The position numbers were made by a program, and so were the translations under genes. A model generated the notes under the pieces. That model worked only from the letters and a program-made list of their open reading frames with translations. It was not told the DNA's origin and ran no database searches. A stretch of DNA of 64,000 nt from Varanus komodoensis (Eukaryota > Chordata > Lepidosauria > Squamata > Varanidae): NCBI RefSeq assembly GCF_004798865.1, contig NW_025336480.1:20278604-20342603 (forward strand). The letters are read 5' to 3'. Shown in pieces: positions 12,301-23,895 of the stretch (position 1 is its first letter; each line of letters begins with the position of its first letter).

Positions 12301-13480
12301 TTCTTTTTTGAAGCTCTTGCTTTTGAAGCAGACCATAATTTGCATATTTTTCAAAAAGGCAGAGAACTTTGCACAAAATATGGCAAAATTTGCATAAAAT
12401 CATGGCACACTTAAAGGCAGAAGACCACACGTCAGTTCAACTTGCATCTAAGTGAGTGGGCACTAGACAGATGTGCCCAAATCCAGGGATGGGGACAAGC
12501 CAGCCAGACTGTTGGATTGTGACTCCACAGGTGGTCCTCTCACTCATCCCTAGCTGACACAAACTAGGGAAAAATGAGGGCTTAACTTTGTCAGCACTAA
12601 CAGTCTTGAAAGGTGGGGTACCTTTCCAGGTGTCGTGACCTGACAAAGGGAAGGAAGTGATACCCTTCCCCTTCAACAACTGGATGCATTTTGATATGAA
12701 TTAAACTGGGGTGCAAACAAGTGGGGAAGATCAGCTCTGCAATGGACAGCAAATGTTCATGAGTAGTAAATGGCATAATATGAATGCTTATTCCCCACCT
12801 TGCTAAGCCCTAATTTAGGAGACGGGGACAGAGACAACCGATATTTGAATACTTGCATCCTGATTTAATTGAACCTCATCTAGCAATTATCCCTTAAACA
12901 AGGCACTATGATTTAATGTCCATTTCCTAAGCAGGATGTTAAGCCACACTTTCAAATTGTTTTAAGATCCTGATTAGTAAACTGGTGTTATTAAACCATA
13001 ATTATTTGGACATAACAGCTAGCTGAGGTTTAATTACACCAAAATTTCAAGAACAGAAGCGGCAAGGGGATGGGGGATGAGAGAGTGTGCAGCCCTGTTG
13101 CTCATTCCCGCCTGTTAAGCTATGGTTTATCAAATTGAGAAATGAAACTCTGAACTAGGCCAATGAGGGGGTTACTGGTTTTCTAGCCAAGTATCTGGTC
13201 CATGTGAAAAGGATGTATATATTGTGCTTGTCATGCAGTAAAACACACCACATGTTGCTCATCTGCTCACAGATGTATTTTCTTGTTATTGTTGACGCTT
13301 GTTATTGTTACAAAATGAGAATTACTTGGAAAGATGAAGGATGACACTATACAATGGCCTGATTTAAACATGGCGCCCAGTGGGCAAGAACCTATTCATG
13401 TAGCTCGTCCTGTCTAAATGGGTCCTCCCCCACAGAGCGTGCTGTGAGGAGGAGTCCTCCAATACAACTGCCACAGCCAC
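9317..13480. other. intronic DNA without recognised gene
   Basis: No coding region supported. Contains a 19-T run at 10679-10697, a stretch of 'TTTATAAAGC/TTAATAAAG' AT-rich unique-looking DNA near 10090-10190, and at about 12850-13160 AT-rich sequence with AAACCATAATTA-type motifs that may be an old non-autonomous transposon of unknown family. A 16-bp direct repeat (CTTGTTATTGTTGACG-type) lies near 13280-13310. Confidence 0.5.
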
Positions 13481-13620
13481 CATCATGGCTGTGGCAGTTC
13501 CTTTTTACAACTGCAGGCATCAACTGCAGGCATCATGGCTGTTCCCATTCCTTTTTACAACTGCAGGCATCAACTGCAGGCATCATGGCTGTTCCCATTC
13601 CTTTTTACAACTGCAGGCAT
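13481..13620. repeat. 50-bp tandem repeat, about 2.8 copies
   Basis: Two adjacent 50-bp units at 13501-13550 and 13551-13600 are identical, each starting CTTTTTACAACTGCAGG. A partial unit precedes and another follows. Each unit itself contains an internal duplication of CAACTGCAGGCAT. The perfect identity points to recent duplication. It is too short, and lacks the spacer structure, to be a CRISPR array. Confidence 0.95.
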
Positions 13621-16444
13621 TTCCCCTATGAGGCCCTGAGAATATAAGGCAAGCTACGAGACTCGCTGTGATTGTGCCTTAAGTCCTCCAGTTGACCAAG
13701 TGAACAGGAAAAGGCAGCACCGATTTTAAACTTTTACCACCAGCTTTCATGCATGACTTTTCCCGCTGCAGTTCCTCCATCTCAGTCAGATTCTTCTCCC
13801 TTCCCCAAGCCCAAGCCGGGCCTGCCCTCTCAGTTGCCTGGGTTGCCGGTATCTTTCTTGCACCTAGCCCTGAGAAGAGAGAAGCTCATGCCCACCTTTA
13901 GCCAGTCTATCCTGTCCTGACACTGATGCTTGTCCTCCCTTGCCATTACTTTTAGACATTTTGTGAAGAAAAGCGTTGTTGCAAGCAAAACAATACCTGG
14001 AGCGGACTTCCACAGAAGAAAAGCTGTGTTTACTGGCTTTTGTGAAAAGCTGTGGGGCAGCTGAACACTGTTTGTGTGAAAAGCTACTGGGCAGGAGTTG
14101 GAGAGAGAGAAAGCAAGAGCCTGTCCCCCACTCCCTACGGCCATGCACAGGCAGGGCCAAAGGTAGGCAGGGCTGGAGAGCAGCTTGAGGGGCCGCACTC
14201 CAGTGACAAGAGGCCCTCAACCTGCTCCTTCTCTTGCGCATCTGCCTCTTATTCTGGCCCAGGCGAAGAGAAGCAGGAGGAGGAGAATCAGGAGGTGGCC
14301 CTGCCGACTTGCTCACCAATTCTCTGCCTGTCCAGTGAGTGACAGCAGGGAGAAAGAGGAGCAATAGCAGCTGGTGGCAATGATGGTGACAAGGCAGACT
14401 TGCTAAGGAAGAGGGATTACTAAAGATGTCTTGCCCACGAGATCTCAAAAGCCTGGAGCCAGCACTGTGTACAGCGTACGTACAAGTAAAGTGCTGTGTG
14501 CATAATTTCTCAAAAGAGCAATGTGGGGACTCAGGCCTGTGAGAAAGTTATGTTACTTGGTCTGCAATTTGGAGTGCAAGGGGGGATATGTTGCACCTAC
14601 AAAACCAGGTTGCACTTGTAAGGCAGAAAGTTCCTGCTCATATGAATTCTGGCTAGGCGAAATAACTATTTTCTTCTGAACCCAGTGCAATATTTGGAGC
14701 TCTTATGGTAAGCATACCAGTGTAGCACCTGCCTGGGCAGTGGATTTCCGGCATGTAAAATTGTGCACATGCTGGCAAAGCAATCTGGTTTGAAGGGGCA
14801 ATGCAGTGCTGGTACGCTATTCTTGACAGTGGCTCATTTGAAGTCAGGCCAATGTGCAATAAAACAACCTGGCTTGACTTCCCTGCACAATTACTTTCTA
14901 ATGTACTAGTTTTCCAGTCCTGTCTGATATACTTTTCACCTTACACTTCCTTGTCTCCAGAAACCATTAAGTTGAGGAATCCTTCCCATTTGTGTTCCAC
15001 CCTACAGAGTCCAGCCAGAAGTCATTTCCACAATACATGATGCTTATTCCACAGTCTCTAGATTTAAAACAAAAACAAAATATTTTACCATTGTTTCTTA
15101 AAGGCAATTCTACACTTTCTTTAACAACAAGTTTTTAGCAGCTCTCATAATTCTTGCAAAGCAAATTGTCCTTACAAGTCCACTTAGAGGAAGAGGAAGG
15201 AGAAAAAAAGGATCTTAAGGAGGAGCTTGCGTTCAACATATGGCTTGGAAGCAGCAACTGGCCCTGGCTATTTCCTGACTTACATCCTGTGTAGCACAAA
15301 TTACAACACTTAAATACAAATGACAGGAAAAACAATTATTTCAGAAAACCCACAGCTGAAATTCTAAGCAGAATATTAAGCACTTCCATGTATCTAACTC
15401 AAAAACAAGCACACAGAGCTTACCAGACCGCAATCAAAATACAAGGCAGGCCTACACAATGTCAACCCATAGTGTCCCGTGTGGGGCACAGCTGGTAGGG
15501 GGCTGGAGGGACTCGGCGGAGAAAGGGAACCGACAGAGAGCCAGCCCCTTCCATATTGCTTGCCTGGAACTGCAAAGGGGGAAGGCCTTGACCTGGGTGA
15601 GCAGCACTCGGCAGCCTAGTACACACAGCTGGTATGTTTGGTCATTGGGTAGTGGCAGGATATGCGTAAGAAGCTATCCATGTGGCCCAGATCGATCACA
15701 AATGATTACACTCTTTAAAAACTTTAAAGCTAGGACTCAAGCCTCCCAAAACATCCTTCCCCAGAACCTTCATCGTGTGAGATGGGGAATATTTTCCCTT
15801 GGGGTCCCACTCCTTCTGGACCACAGTGCTCTCCAAAAAAGGTCAATCGCAGGATAATCATATATAGGTCGGCTCAGAAATACACACTGCTAAGTTCAGT
15901 GGGCTTCCTCTCAGGTAAGTGGGCTTAGGATTGCAGCCAAAAAGTGTCTCCTCACCATATAAATGGGTGCCAGACTCTGAATGTGCTAAAAAAATCTTTC
16001 CTGCCATGTGGCAATCTTAATCAACTGGTTCTTACAACTGAGACTGGGTGATTCAAGTAAAACACTTCAATTACTTTTTGCTCCTGACCAAAAGCTGCCA
16101 GAAACTAGATTGTCGTTTTAGGGATTATCCTGATGGCAGAATATCACCACGTATTTCTTTCACTGCCCCCTCCCCAGCATCTCTGCTTCGAAGGGTGTAA
16201 ACCTGGGGGCCAGCTCCATGCCATAGACTGGTGGAAGGGGAATGCCTTGGGGGATGTGGGAGTGTGACAGATTTATGGGGCAAAGAGAATGCCTAGTTAT
16301 GCTATCCTATGACTGCCAGCTGGCTAAAGGACACAGAGAGGGTGGGGGAGCTGCAGTAGGAAGATTAACTCTGTGTGAACAAGTGGCGGCGCAACAATCC
16401 ATTCACACATCGTCGGGAACTGAAACAGGCAGTAAGTCAACATT
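13621..16444. other. intronic DNA without recognised gene
   Basis: Moderately GC-rich around 13750-14450, where several overlapping open frames occur on both strands. None resembles a known protein. One short palindromic repeat copy lies at 15880-15945. Nothing else assigned. Confidence 0.5.
15880..15945 (+). repeat. short palindromic dispersed repeat ('AGGATTGCAGCC' family)
   Basis: Contains AAGTTCAGTGGGCTTC and ends AGTGGGCTTAGGATTGCAGC. These match other copies in this window whose two ends are inverted versions of each other. MITE-like, family not named. Confidence 0.7.
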
Positions 16445-16622
16445 CCTGTGGTGTAGTGGTTAAGAGTATGGAACTGGAATCCAGGAGATCTGGGTCCTAG
16501 TTCCTACTCAGCCACAGAGCAAAATGGCTGACCTTGGGCCAGTCATTGACTCTCAGCCCAACCTACCTCACAGGGTTGTTGAGAGGGTAAGAATGAGAGC
16601 AGCAGGAGAATTATAGGAAGGA
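16445..16622 (+). repeat. tRNA-derived SINE
   Basis: Starts CTGTGGTGTAGTGGTTAAG, followed by 'GGGTCCTAGTTCC' (B-box-like), 'GACCTTGGGCCAGTCA' and 'CAACCTACCTCACAGGGTTG'. The 3' part ends in an AATC repeat rather than the longer tail seen in the 7188-7428 copy. Confidence 0.88.
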
Positions 16623-16625
16623 ACT

Positions 16626-16656
<31 letters not shown>

Positions 16657-16657
16657 G
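16626..16657. repeat. AATC tetranucleotide run
   Basis: About seven CAAT/AATC units immediately after the SINE 3' end, probably grown from its tail. Confidence 0.92.
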
Positions 16658-16659
16658 AG

Positions 16660-19600
16660 GAAGAAAGAAAAAGTTTGCCTATTTCAATACTCACTGTAAG
16701 TTTATTAACTGTTTATTACCTAACAAACTATGTTGATGGCATTAATGAAAGAGCAGCTACAAGACATCCCCTATAAGTTTCCTCATGCCCTGGAGCTGCT
16801 AGTACAAAGCAGTGTATAAATTCATCAGGGCTCCTTGATGCCCCAGAGTGTATACATCCTTCCAGTGGAAGGCATAACATAAGATCATCCACTAAAAGTT
16901 TGATGTGTTGCAGCTGTTTTAGGGTTTCTGCAGTAGGTGTCTTGTGCAATGTTTCATTCACAAGCAGTTGTCCATCCCTGACCCCCTCACAACCACTTTT
17001 CTGTTGTGCTTTCATATGTGCCTTCCAAACAGCTGCCACCTCCCCTCCCCACCTCCGTTTGTAGTACTCCAGTCTTAACCACTACATCATCACAGAGTTG
17101 TCCAGACAGATTGTTCCATAGTGCTATTTTCTCCACAGGTCAGCTCCCCCCACAAATACCTTTAACTACTTTTCTTCCTTATACTGGTTATATCTTAGAC
17201 ACTTTTCTTTTTTCCTCCCTCTGCCACTTGTTAGGCCAAACTCTTTGCTGAGACAGTAAATGAGAATGCATTTTGAAATGTGAATTCTGAGACAATTAAC
17301 AGGCCACTCCTTAGTAATATGCAGATTCTCCCACCCTTTAAAATTTGCTCAGTTATATACTTTTTTGCTGACTATCCCTGGGTGCATGATTACTAATCCA
17401 GAGATGACTGAGAAGTAAGTCTTTATTTTGGTTGAGACTGTTGCCCTCAGAGGGTAAGTGAAGAGGGAGCCACCTCCAGAGTTTTATGCAGCAAACCCAG
17501 TCACTGTGTGGACATTTGTGATGCCTGCAAGGAATATGCAAACAAACATGTGTCTCGAAATAATGGTTGAATTGGGGTTCTTTGGTGACATATATTAACA
17601 AGGCTGAGATACAGCATGATTTTGGATCTGAAACAGATTATCTATACTGGGAGAAAGACTTGGGGGAATGCAAGTTTTGGACCTCTCAGAGACTGTCAGT
17701 AGTATTTTGGATAGGCTGTCTGAAGATCAAAGTATGCCTTTCACTAATTGTATAACTTGCCACTCAGGGTATTAAAAAAACCTTTAGAGTAAATATGTGC
17801 AGGCCTGATTCAGACTAGGACCAGCACACATCAGGAGCAAAAGATGAAAACTTTCTCCTACTTGCTTCCCATACCCCTCAGATTAAAAAGGAAAACACTT
17901 TTCCCTTATACAAAACACACTGATGTTCAGGCTTGGGGACTCAATCTATTCAACAAGCCAGGATCCGAAACACAGTTTGATGGATTGCTCAAATAAATCA
18001 CAGTCCAAGTTGAAATGTCACAGCAAACTGTGATCTGCTTCTGATATCCTCCTTGCAGTCTGGGAAACAAGAGGTGAAAGTCAAGGAAGCACATGAGCCC
18101 AGGGCTTTCCATGGTTTATTCACATAGCAGAAAACCATGGTTCCCATTATGAACCAAGCCACAGTTTGTGTATCTTGGTATTGCCAGAGACGATATACTT
18201 TCACACAGAGACATATTACCATAAAGATCAACAGTGCAATTCATTGCAGGACTCCAGGTCTGAGCCACAGCCGAAGCCAGGTGCCACAAAATTCTTTTGC
18301 TGTTGTCATTCGTGACACTTTTGCCACAAGTGGATCCCAAGGATTAAATTCTAACATAGATGTTCATTCCTGTAATCTAGAGAATTTAACTCATATGGAG
18401 GCTTGCTTCTTCTTCTAATCCATGTCTTTGGATTTTAGGAAGCAAACAGGGGAAAGGTTTAACCTCCTTCTCCCAGTATGTGCTGGTTCTGATCCAAGCT
18501 GAGGCCACACACACTTGCTCTGAAGTAAAACTGAAGTGTTGTGTTTCTGTAGCATATGCATAAAGCACGGGCCACATACGTATAGACCTGTGTATATGCC
18601 TGGGAATGCCAAATCTGTTACTATATAGGAATTAGTTGTGATTTATATCACCAGACCTCCATAAAATCCCTTGTACAAGAGCAGTATTGGAAGAGACAGA
18701 CTGAAGTAGAAGGCAGAATTCAGGTTAGCCCCAGCATCCCAAATGAGACAGAATACCAATTAGGATTTCCCATTTTCAGGTATTTCTCACCCAACCCATC
18801 CCCATCAATTCTATAAATACATTCTATTTTAACCATGCTTTTCCTTTCCTCAGCAAGGAAACTGTATTATTTATTAAGAATTTGCAGTGGGGGGGGGGTT
18901 GAATGACATCAAAATTGGCTCTTTTTCAGTTCTGGGAAATAACTAGGCAGCTGAGAACAAAGGCTCGTTTAGTGTTCACTGGTCCTCACTGCAAAGATTT
19001 CAGTGCTGCCAAAAACTACACATTGGAAAGATCTGCTGTTTTACATTTTAAGACAAACCCTTTCCCCACATTTATTTCTATGCAGACGATAGGTTGAGTC
19101 AGAGGTTAATCAAACTGCAGCAAGAATGAGCATAAATACATAGACCAAGTTTCTAATCCCCAAGGAACACTTTATGCTGGCACAAATCCATTTCACGGAA
19201 GTTGCTTTCAGAAGCCTGTTGAGGCCTGGGCAATAAGTGTGGGATTTACTGGAGTTGGAGATCACCCACAGTTATTTACTGGCACCAAAAGAAAAAAAGG
19301 GCCAAAAAAAAAAAAAAAAGAGGCATCCTCACTGGCTGGGCCCCTGAGTTCACCATCGGGATGCTTCTGCCAGGTTGTGAGGGTTCTCCTTTGAGATGTG
19401 TGTGTATGAATGCATGTAGGGCGAGAGGCAAATTGGTGAAAATGGCATTCCTGTCAGATCCTCCACTTGGGCTTAATCCCATCCATGAATGGAGGGAGTG
19501 CTAGTAAGGACCCAAGCCAAAGCGCCTACATTAAAAATAAATAAAGTGGTCCCTTAAATTTCTGTGCCAAAATAGATCTTGTTTGTTTGAAACGGCATCC

Positions 19601-21440
19601 CTAATTTGAAGAGATGGGAAACTTACACACAGTAAATAAATTAATGATTTATGATAGTTCGCCTAAAAATACTCTACAAGGGCCTCAATATCAACGTGAC
19701 ATATGTTTTGGGGCACCAGTAGAACTGCAAGGGCACGCATTTCACAGTGGCCTGGCTCTAGATCTTATGCTTCTCTCATCCTAATTCATGCATGCCAAAG
19801 GGTTTCAAAATAGTTGCTCCTGCTCATATGCATCACATATCACAGGGACTGCATCCTCATTCCAGGTTCAATGATAGAAGAATGGACAGAAATAAAAATA
19901 AATGAGGCTATGCACATTAAGCCTTTTCTCTGGAATCATTATATTTTTAAAATTCTATTGATTACAAAGTAGGTCTGCAGAAGTTTGAAAGGTTTACTTA
20001 ACCATAAACCAAACTTTTGAGTAGTCTAGTAATAAAGAAGCTCCTGCTGAACACCCACACTCCAGAGCAGATTCTACCAAAAGCCAACCAACCGGAGAGT
20101 TCCAAGGTCTTAGTGGTAACATCCATGTTAATTGGGAAGAAAGGAAAAGCCTCTTCTAACACATAAGCAATGCAATTATATGGCAAGTCAATCGCCTAAG
20201 CCAGCTAACGTGCTCTAGTGATATTTTGAAACTGTAATCTGATACTACTGTTTCCATCCTCGTGCCTTGCCTGCACTCCCTTGTTGCACACTGTACTATT
20301 TGAGGCCCAGAGGGCAAAGCGAGCGCTTGCTGTTTATTAATGATCAGACGTTACATGGCAAGGCTGGGGCAGGCAGAAGAGGAGGAGGAAAGGGAAGATT
20401 TGCTCCAGCACTCCCCACATAACTTTCTCCAGAGCTGGAAACCACAGACTACTGAAGCCCCAACATAAGCAGTGCCACTGCTCCTGGTCTCCCTGTTGTC
20501 CCAACAAGATTTTACTGATCTAAAGATGCATAAGCAAACACATGCACTCCGGAAAAGATCGGTCCAAGTAGGCCTTTAACTCCTGCAGCTTGCTAAGGTT
20601 TTGCAGAGACCGTAAGTTTCTTTTAAATTGAAGCCGTTTCCACCGCTGTCCATTCACTGGGGCAACCTTCTCTGGCCCCTAAGGAGGTTTGCTTAATGGT
20701 TTTGAGAAACTGCACTCCCCTGGCAGGGCTATGTCAAATATAGCTGAGAAGCCCTTCACTAAATATATCCTTTAGAATAAATTACCGCCTCCTTAACTAA
20801 TCCTCTGAAAGTGGACCAGGTCTGGTACACTAAGGACCCAACTGTTAACACTAAGAGTGTGTATAATATTAACAGAGTAGCACGAAGCTCTCTTGCACAA
20901 AGCGTGAGCAGACCTACCTCCCTTTGTTTACTATTAGAAATTATGCTGGAAGGATTACAACATTGATCCTGTGGCTTGATGGATAAAAGCTGAATTCTTA
21001 GCTGAAATCACAAGCAAATGATGCTATTAAACAGCTATTGCATTAAATGGACTTCCACACTGAAATCACTACTGTTTATACTGGAAAATATTGTGGAAAC
21101 AGAACACTAGCAGATGAAACAATTATTTTGCACGAAAAAATATGAGCTGGGCAAAGAACTGCTTTATATCCAATCCAGTGTTAGACATTCTCCTTATGTG
21201 TGTTTCAACTTGTACAAGCATAACCCAAATCTTGAAACTGCGACCTAAATATGAAAGTGACAGAAATGATGGAAAAATAAAAGCAGAACTTTCCCACCTA
21301 TTGTTGTTCTTCAAGTGTTCAGCACCAGTAAGATTCTGCACTGTTTACCACTGCTGTTCCAGTATCAGAAATGTAACCTTATGCTGGGATCACTTTTTCA
21401 TCTAAAGTTTTTAGTGTCAATGAACAAGTAAGGAGGGGGG
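16660..21440. other. intronic DNA without recognised gene
   Basis: A 103-codon minus-strand frame at 16728-17039 has no recognisable domain and is not called as a gene. A 9-G run (about 18890) and a 17-A run (about 19302-19318) occur. The rest looks unique and non-coding. Confidence 0.5.
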
Positions 21441-21496
21441 GACAGAAAGGGAGGGAGGGAGGGGGGACAGACGGACAGACAGACCGACCGACCGAG
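21432..21496. repeat. purine-rich GGGA run with GACA/GACC repeats; G-quadruplex motif
   Basis: GGG-A-GGG-A-GGG-A-GGGGGG at 21449-21466 is a canonical four-tract G-quadruplex motif with one-base loops. It is followed by GACAGACGGACAGACAGACC-type repeats. It lies on the strand opposite to SERTAD2 transcription. Confidence 0.85.
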
Positions 21497-21991
21497 ACCA
21501 AATTGGGCTGCCCAAAGAGAACCTTTCTTCTATTGAAAAGGGGAAAAATAACTCATTGGAGCAATGCTTGCATTTACAGACACATCTCTTCTCTCACTGG
21601 CCACCTACACCCACCACTCCTTTGAAGGAAACTGTTGCTGCACTGGCCAAGCTGAAAAGCAAGATGCTCTTTGTCAGGCCGGACTCTCCATAAGGCAATG
21701 CAAATGAAGAGCTGCCTGCCAAGCACAAATCAAATCATTCCACATGGTATACATAGAATTCAGACTTCTATGCAGTACATTTTATGCAAATGCTACTATT
21801 TCTGAAGTGAAGGGCTAGAATAGAACATGCATCTAACAATCCCTTAACCAGATATGTACACAAAGTTGTCTAAGACATGTACATGAGAATGTGATTAACA
21901 ATTACATGTCACAGTAAAGACTATCTCCTGCCTTCCGGTTGCTACTGACAGGCACTGCCACTTCTGCCATTTGAACCCTCCAAAAGCAAGG

Positions 21992-22050
21992 GTGCGTGGC
22001 TTGTGGTCCTCCTAATGTTTTGGCCTACAATTCCCATCAGTCTGAGCTGG
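21992..22050 (+). repeat. half copy of the 'CTACAACTCCCATCA' palindromic repeat
   Basis: Matches one arm of the family (TGGTCCTCCTAATGTTTTGG then CTACAATTCCCATCAG). The second arm is absent or unrecognisable. Confidence 0.65.
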
Positions 22051-23679
22051 TAGAAGCAATGGAGAGGGATGACGTCTCTCTGTAAAGGGGAGATAGACAA
22101 AATTATTTCTTTTGTCCAATAGCTGGGCAGATGACCGCTACTGGCCCGACAGGTAGAAAGAAAATAGCCATATATAATCAAGATTGCTTAATGGTGCAGG
22201 AAAAAAGTTAAAAGGCCATGAGGCACTCTTTTTAATTAAGAAGGAAATTAGTAGGATGAAGCAGTCTGATCACAAATTAGATGTAAAATAGCTCAGAAAA
22301 CTCACAAGGCAGGCATCAGGCGCAAAACACACTAACTGATCTATGTTGTTCATGCTCTTTATCAATGATATGCTTGCAGAATGCAAGATACTAGAAAGCA
22401 CCTTGCTCTTCTTCTGTAATCTCATCAGTGTACTGCTGGCCAGTGGGTGATTGTCTGAATGGAATCATCTTCATTACTGACTCATGCATGTCACTGGTTG
22501 ATGCAGCTATGTAAAAACACACAAACTACATCTCCAGGCTTCTCGACAGATATCCACTTTACATAAAGATTAATAACAGTTTCGACTGCACACTAGAAAG
22601 ACCCACATCCCTTCGCATTATAATAGGTGATTCCCCTCCCCCATATTTATAATTACTCGGCTAGAGCCTTTATTTTCAAGCCTGCTGTAAAAATTGCTTC
22701 CCTAAAGAGTCCTTGTTTTTCCCCTTACATTGCAGACCCTGAATAAAATACACTGGGGGAGGGGATGCCACACCTTTCAGACGTTAAGTCAACACATTAT
22801 AACTTTGAGGGGAAAAAAGTTTGACCAAAATTGCAATTCAAGCCAATTACTTAGCAAGAAAAAAGTTCCAGGTTTATGGGATACACTTCTGAATAAATGC
22901 ATCAGGGATCACAGTTCCAATTAATCAGAATGCCCAAAAGGTAACAGGATCCTCCTCCCTCAGGACCAAGCTCAATGGTAGCAATCACAAGCCTTCTGGA
23001 TTTCTCTGGTAAATTTTATTGCTTAGACTAGCTTCTTGCTTCTGCACCCTATAAACAGATTATAACATGGAAAAGCATTTCCACTGGGCTACTTTAAAAA
23101 AAAAAAATCAAGCTGACCTTTCAAGATTCTTTGCCACCATTTGAACAGTAGTAGACATACCATTAAAAAGAAAGCTGCCCATCAACTTAATAATGATCAT
23201 TATGCAGCACAGATTATCTTCTTGAAGTTCTTAAAACAACCTTGTAAGGTAGGAGAGTATAATTATCATCACGATGAAGGTAGGTGGCTGAGAAAAAGAA
23301 GGTCGCCAACTTAAGGCTACTTGACTGAGATCATGGCTGAGGTGAAATGGAAGCTGAGGGCTGAATGACTGGTTATTTAATGTTTAGGGCCTGACTACAT
23401 GAGACTTCAAGGATCAATGACTGGGTCTCTCACCTCTTTTGGTTCCTTTTTAAAAAAGTGGCTACATGCCCTGAACAGATTGGAAACATGCTGCTGGAGA
23501 AAGGAAACCCCCCACAGTTACTTGTCCCATTAAAGAAAACCAATGGGTCCGTACCAGCAAACAGCACCTGCCAGCCAATTCAGGTTAGGGAGAGTTTAAA
23601 AAGAGGAAATGCCTTCCTCAGTCCTGATGCATTTCAGCTGTGGCTACTTTTAGAAGAAATACGAAAGAGAGGTCATGCC
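22051..23679. other. intronic DNA without recognised gene
   Basis: About 22330-22720 is repeat-free, and it carries a TGACTCATGCA AP-1/MAF-like site (near 22480-22490) and GATTAATA. It is a candidate regulatory element, unproven. About 23205-23345 may be a very decayed SINE or MIR-like fragment on the minus strand. Confidence 0.4.
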
Positions 23680-23895
23680 CTGTGGTGGTCAGTGCTGGAC
23701 TGGGGACCAGGTGACCTGGGTTTGAATCCGCTTTTGCCCATGAAGATCTCTGGGTGACTTAGGTAGGGCTGGCCACTCGCTCCCAGCCTGGCCAACCCCA
23801 GGGGGTTGTTCTTGTGAGGAAAAAACTGAGCTCTCTAAGTTGCCTTGGGTGTCTCACAAGAAGAAAAAAAGGTGGGACATAAATGCAATGATAAT
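23680..23895 (+). repeat. tRNA-derived SINE, diverged subfamily
   Basis: Has TGTGGTGGTCAGTGCTGGAC, a good B box (GGTTTGAATCC), 'CTCTGGGTGACTTAGG' and a 3' part GTGGGACATAAATGCAATG. The middle differs from the other SINEs (CAGCCTGGCCAACCCCAGGG), suggesting another subfamily or strong decay. Confidence 0.75.

Noticed and set aside
13481-13620. CRISPR-like array
   Set aside because: Units are directly adjacent with no unique spacers, and the locus is vertebrate.
16728-17039. 103-codon minus-strand frame with a soluble-protein look
   Set aside because: No recognisable family and no splice or repeat context supporting an exon. Left unassigned.
23205-23345. MIR-like ancient SINE on the minus strand
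   Set aside because: Only the general layout (CTTGTAAGGTAGG, TTGACTGAGATCATGG) is suggestive. Too diverged to call.
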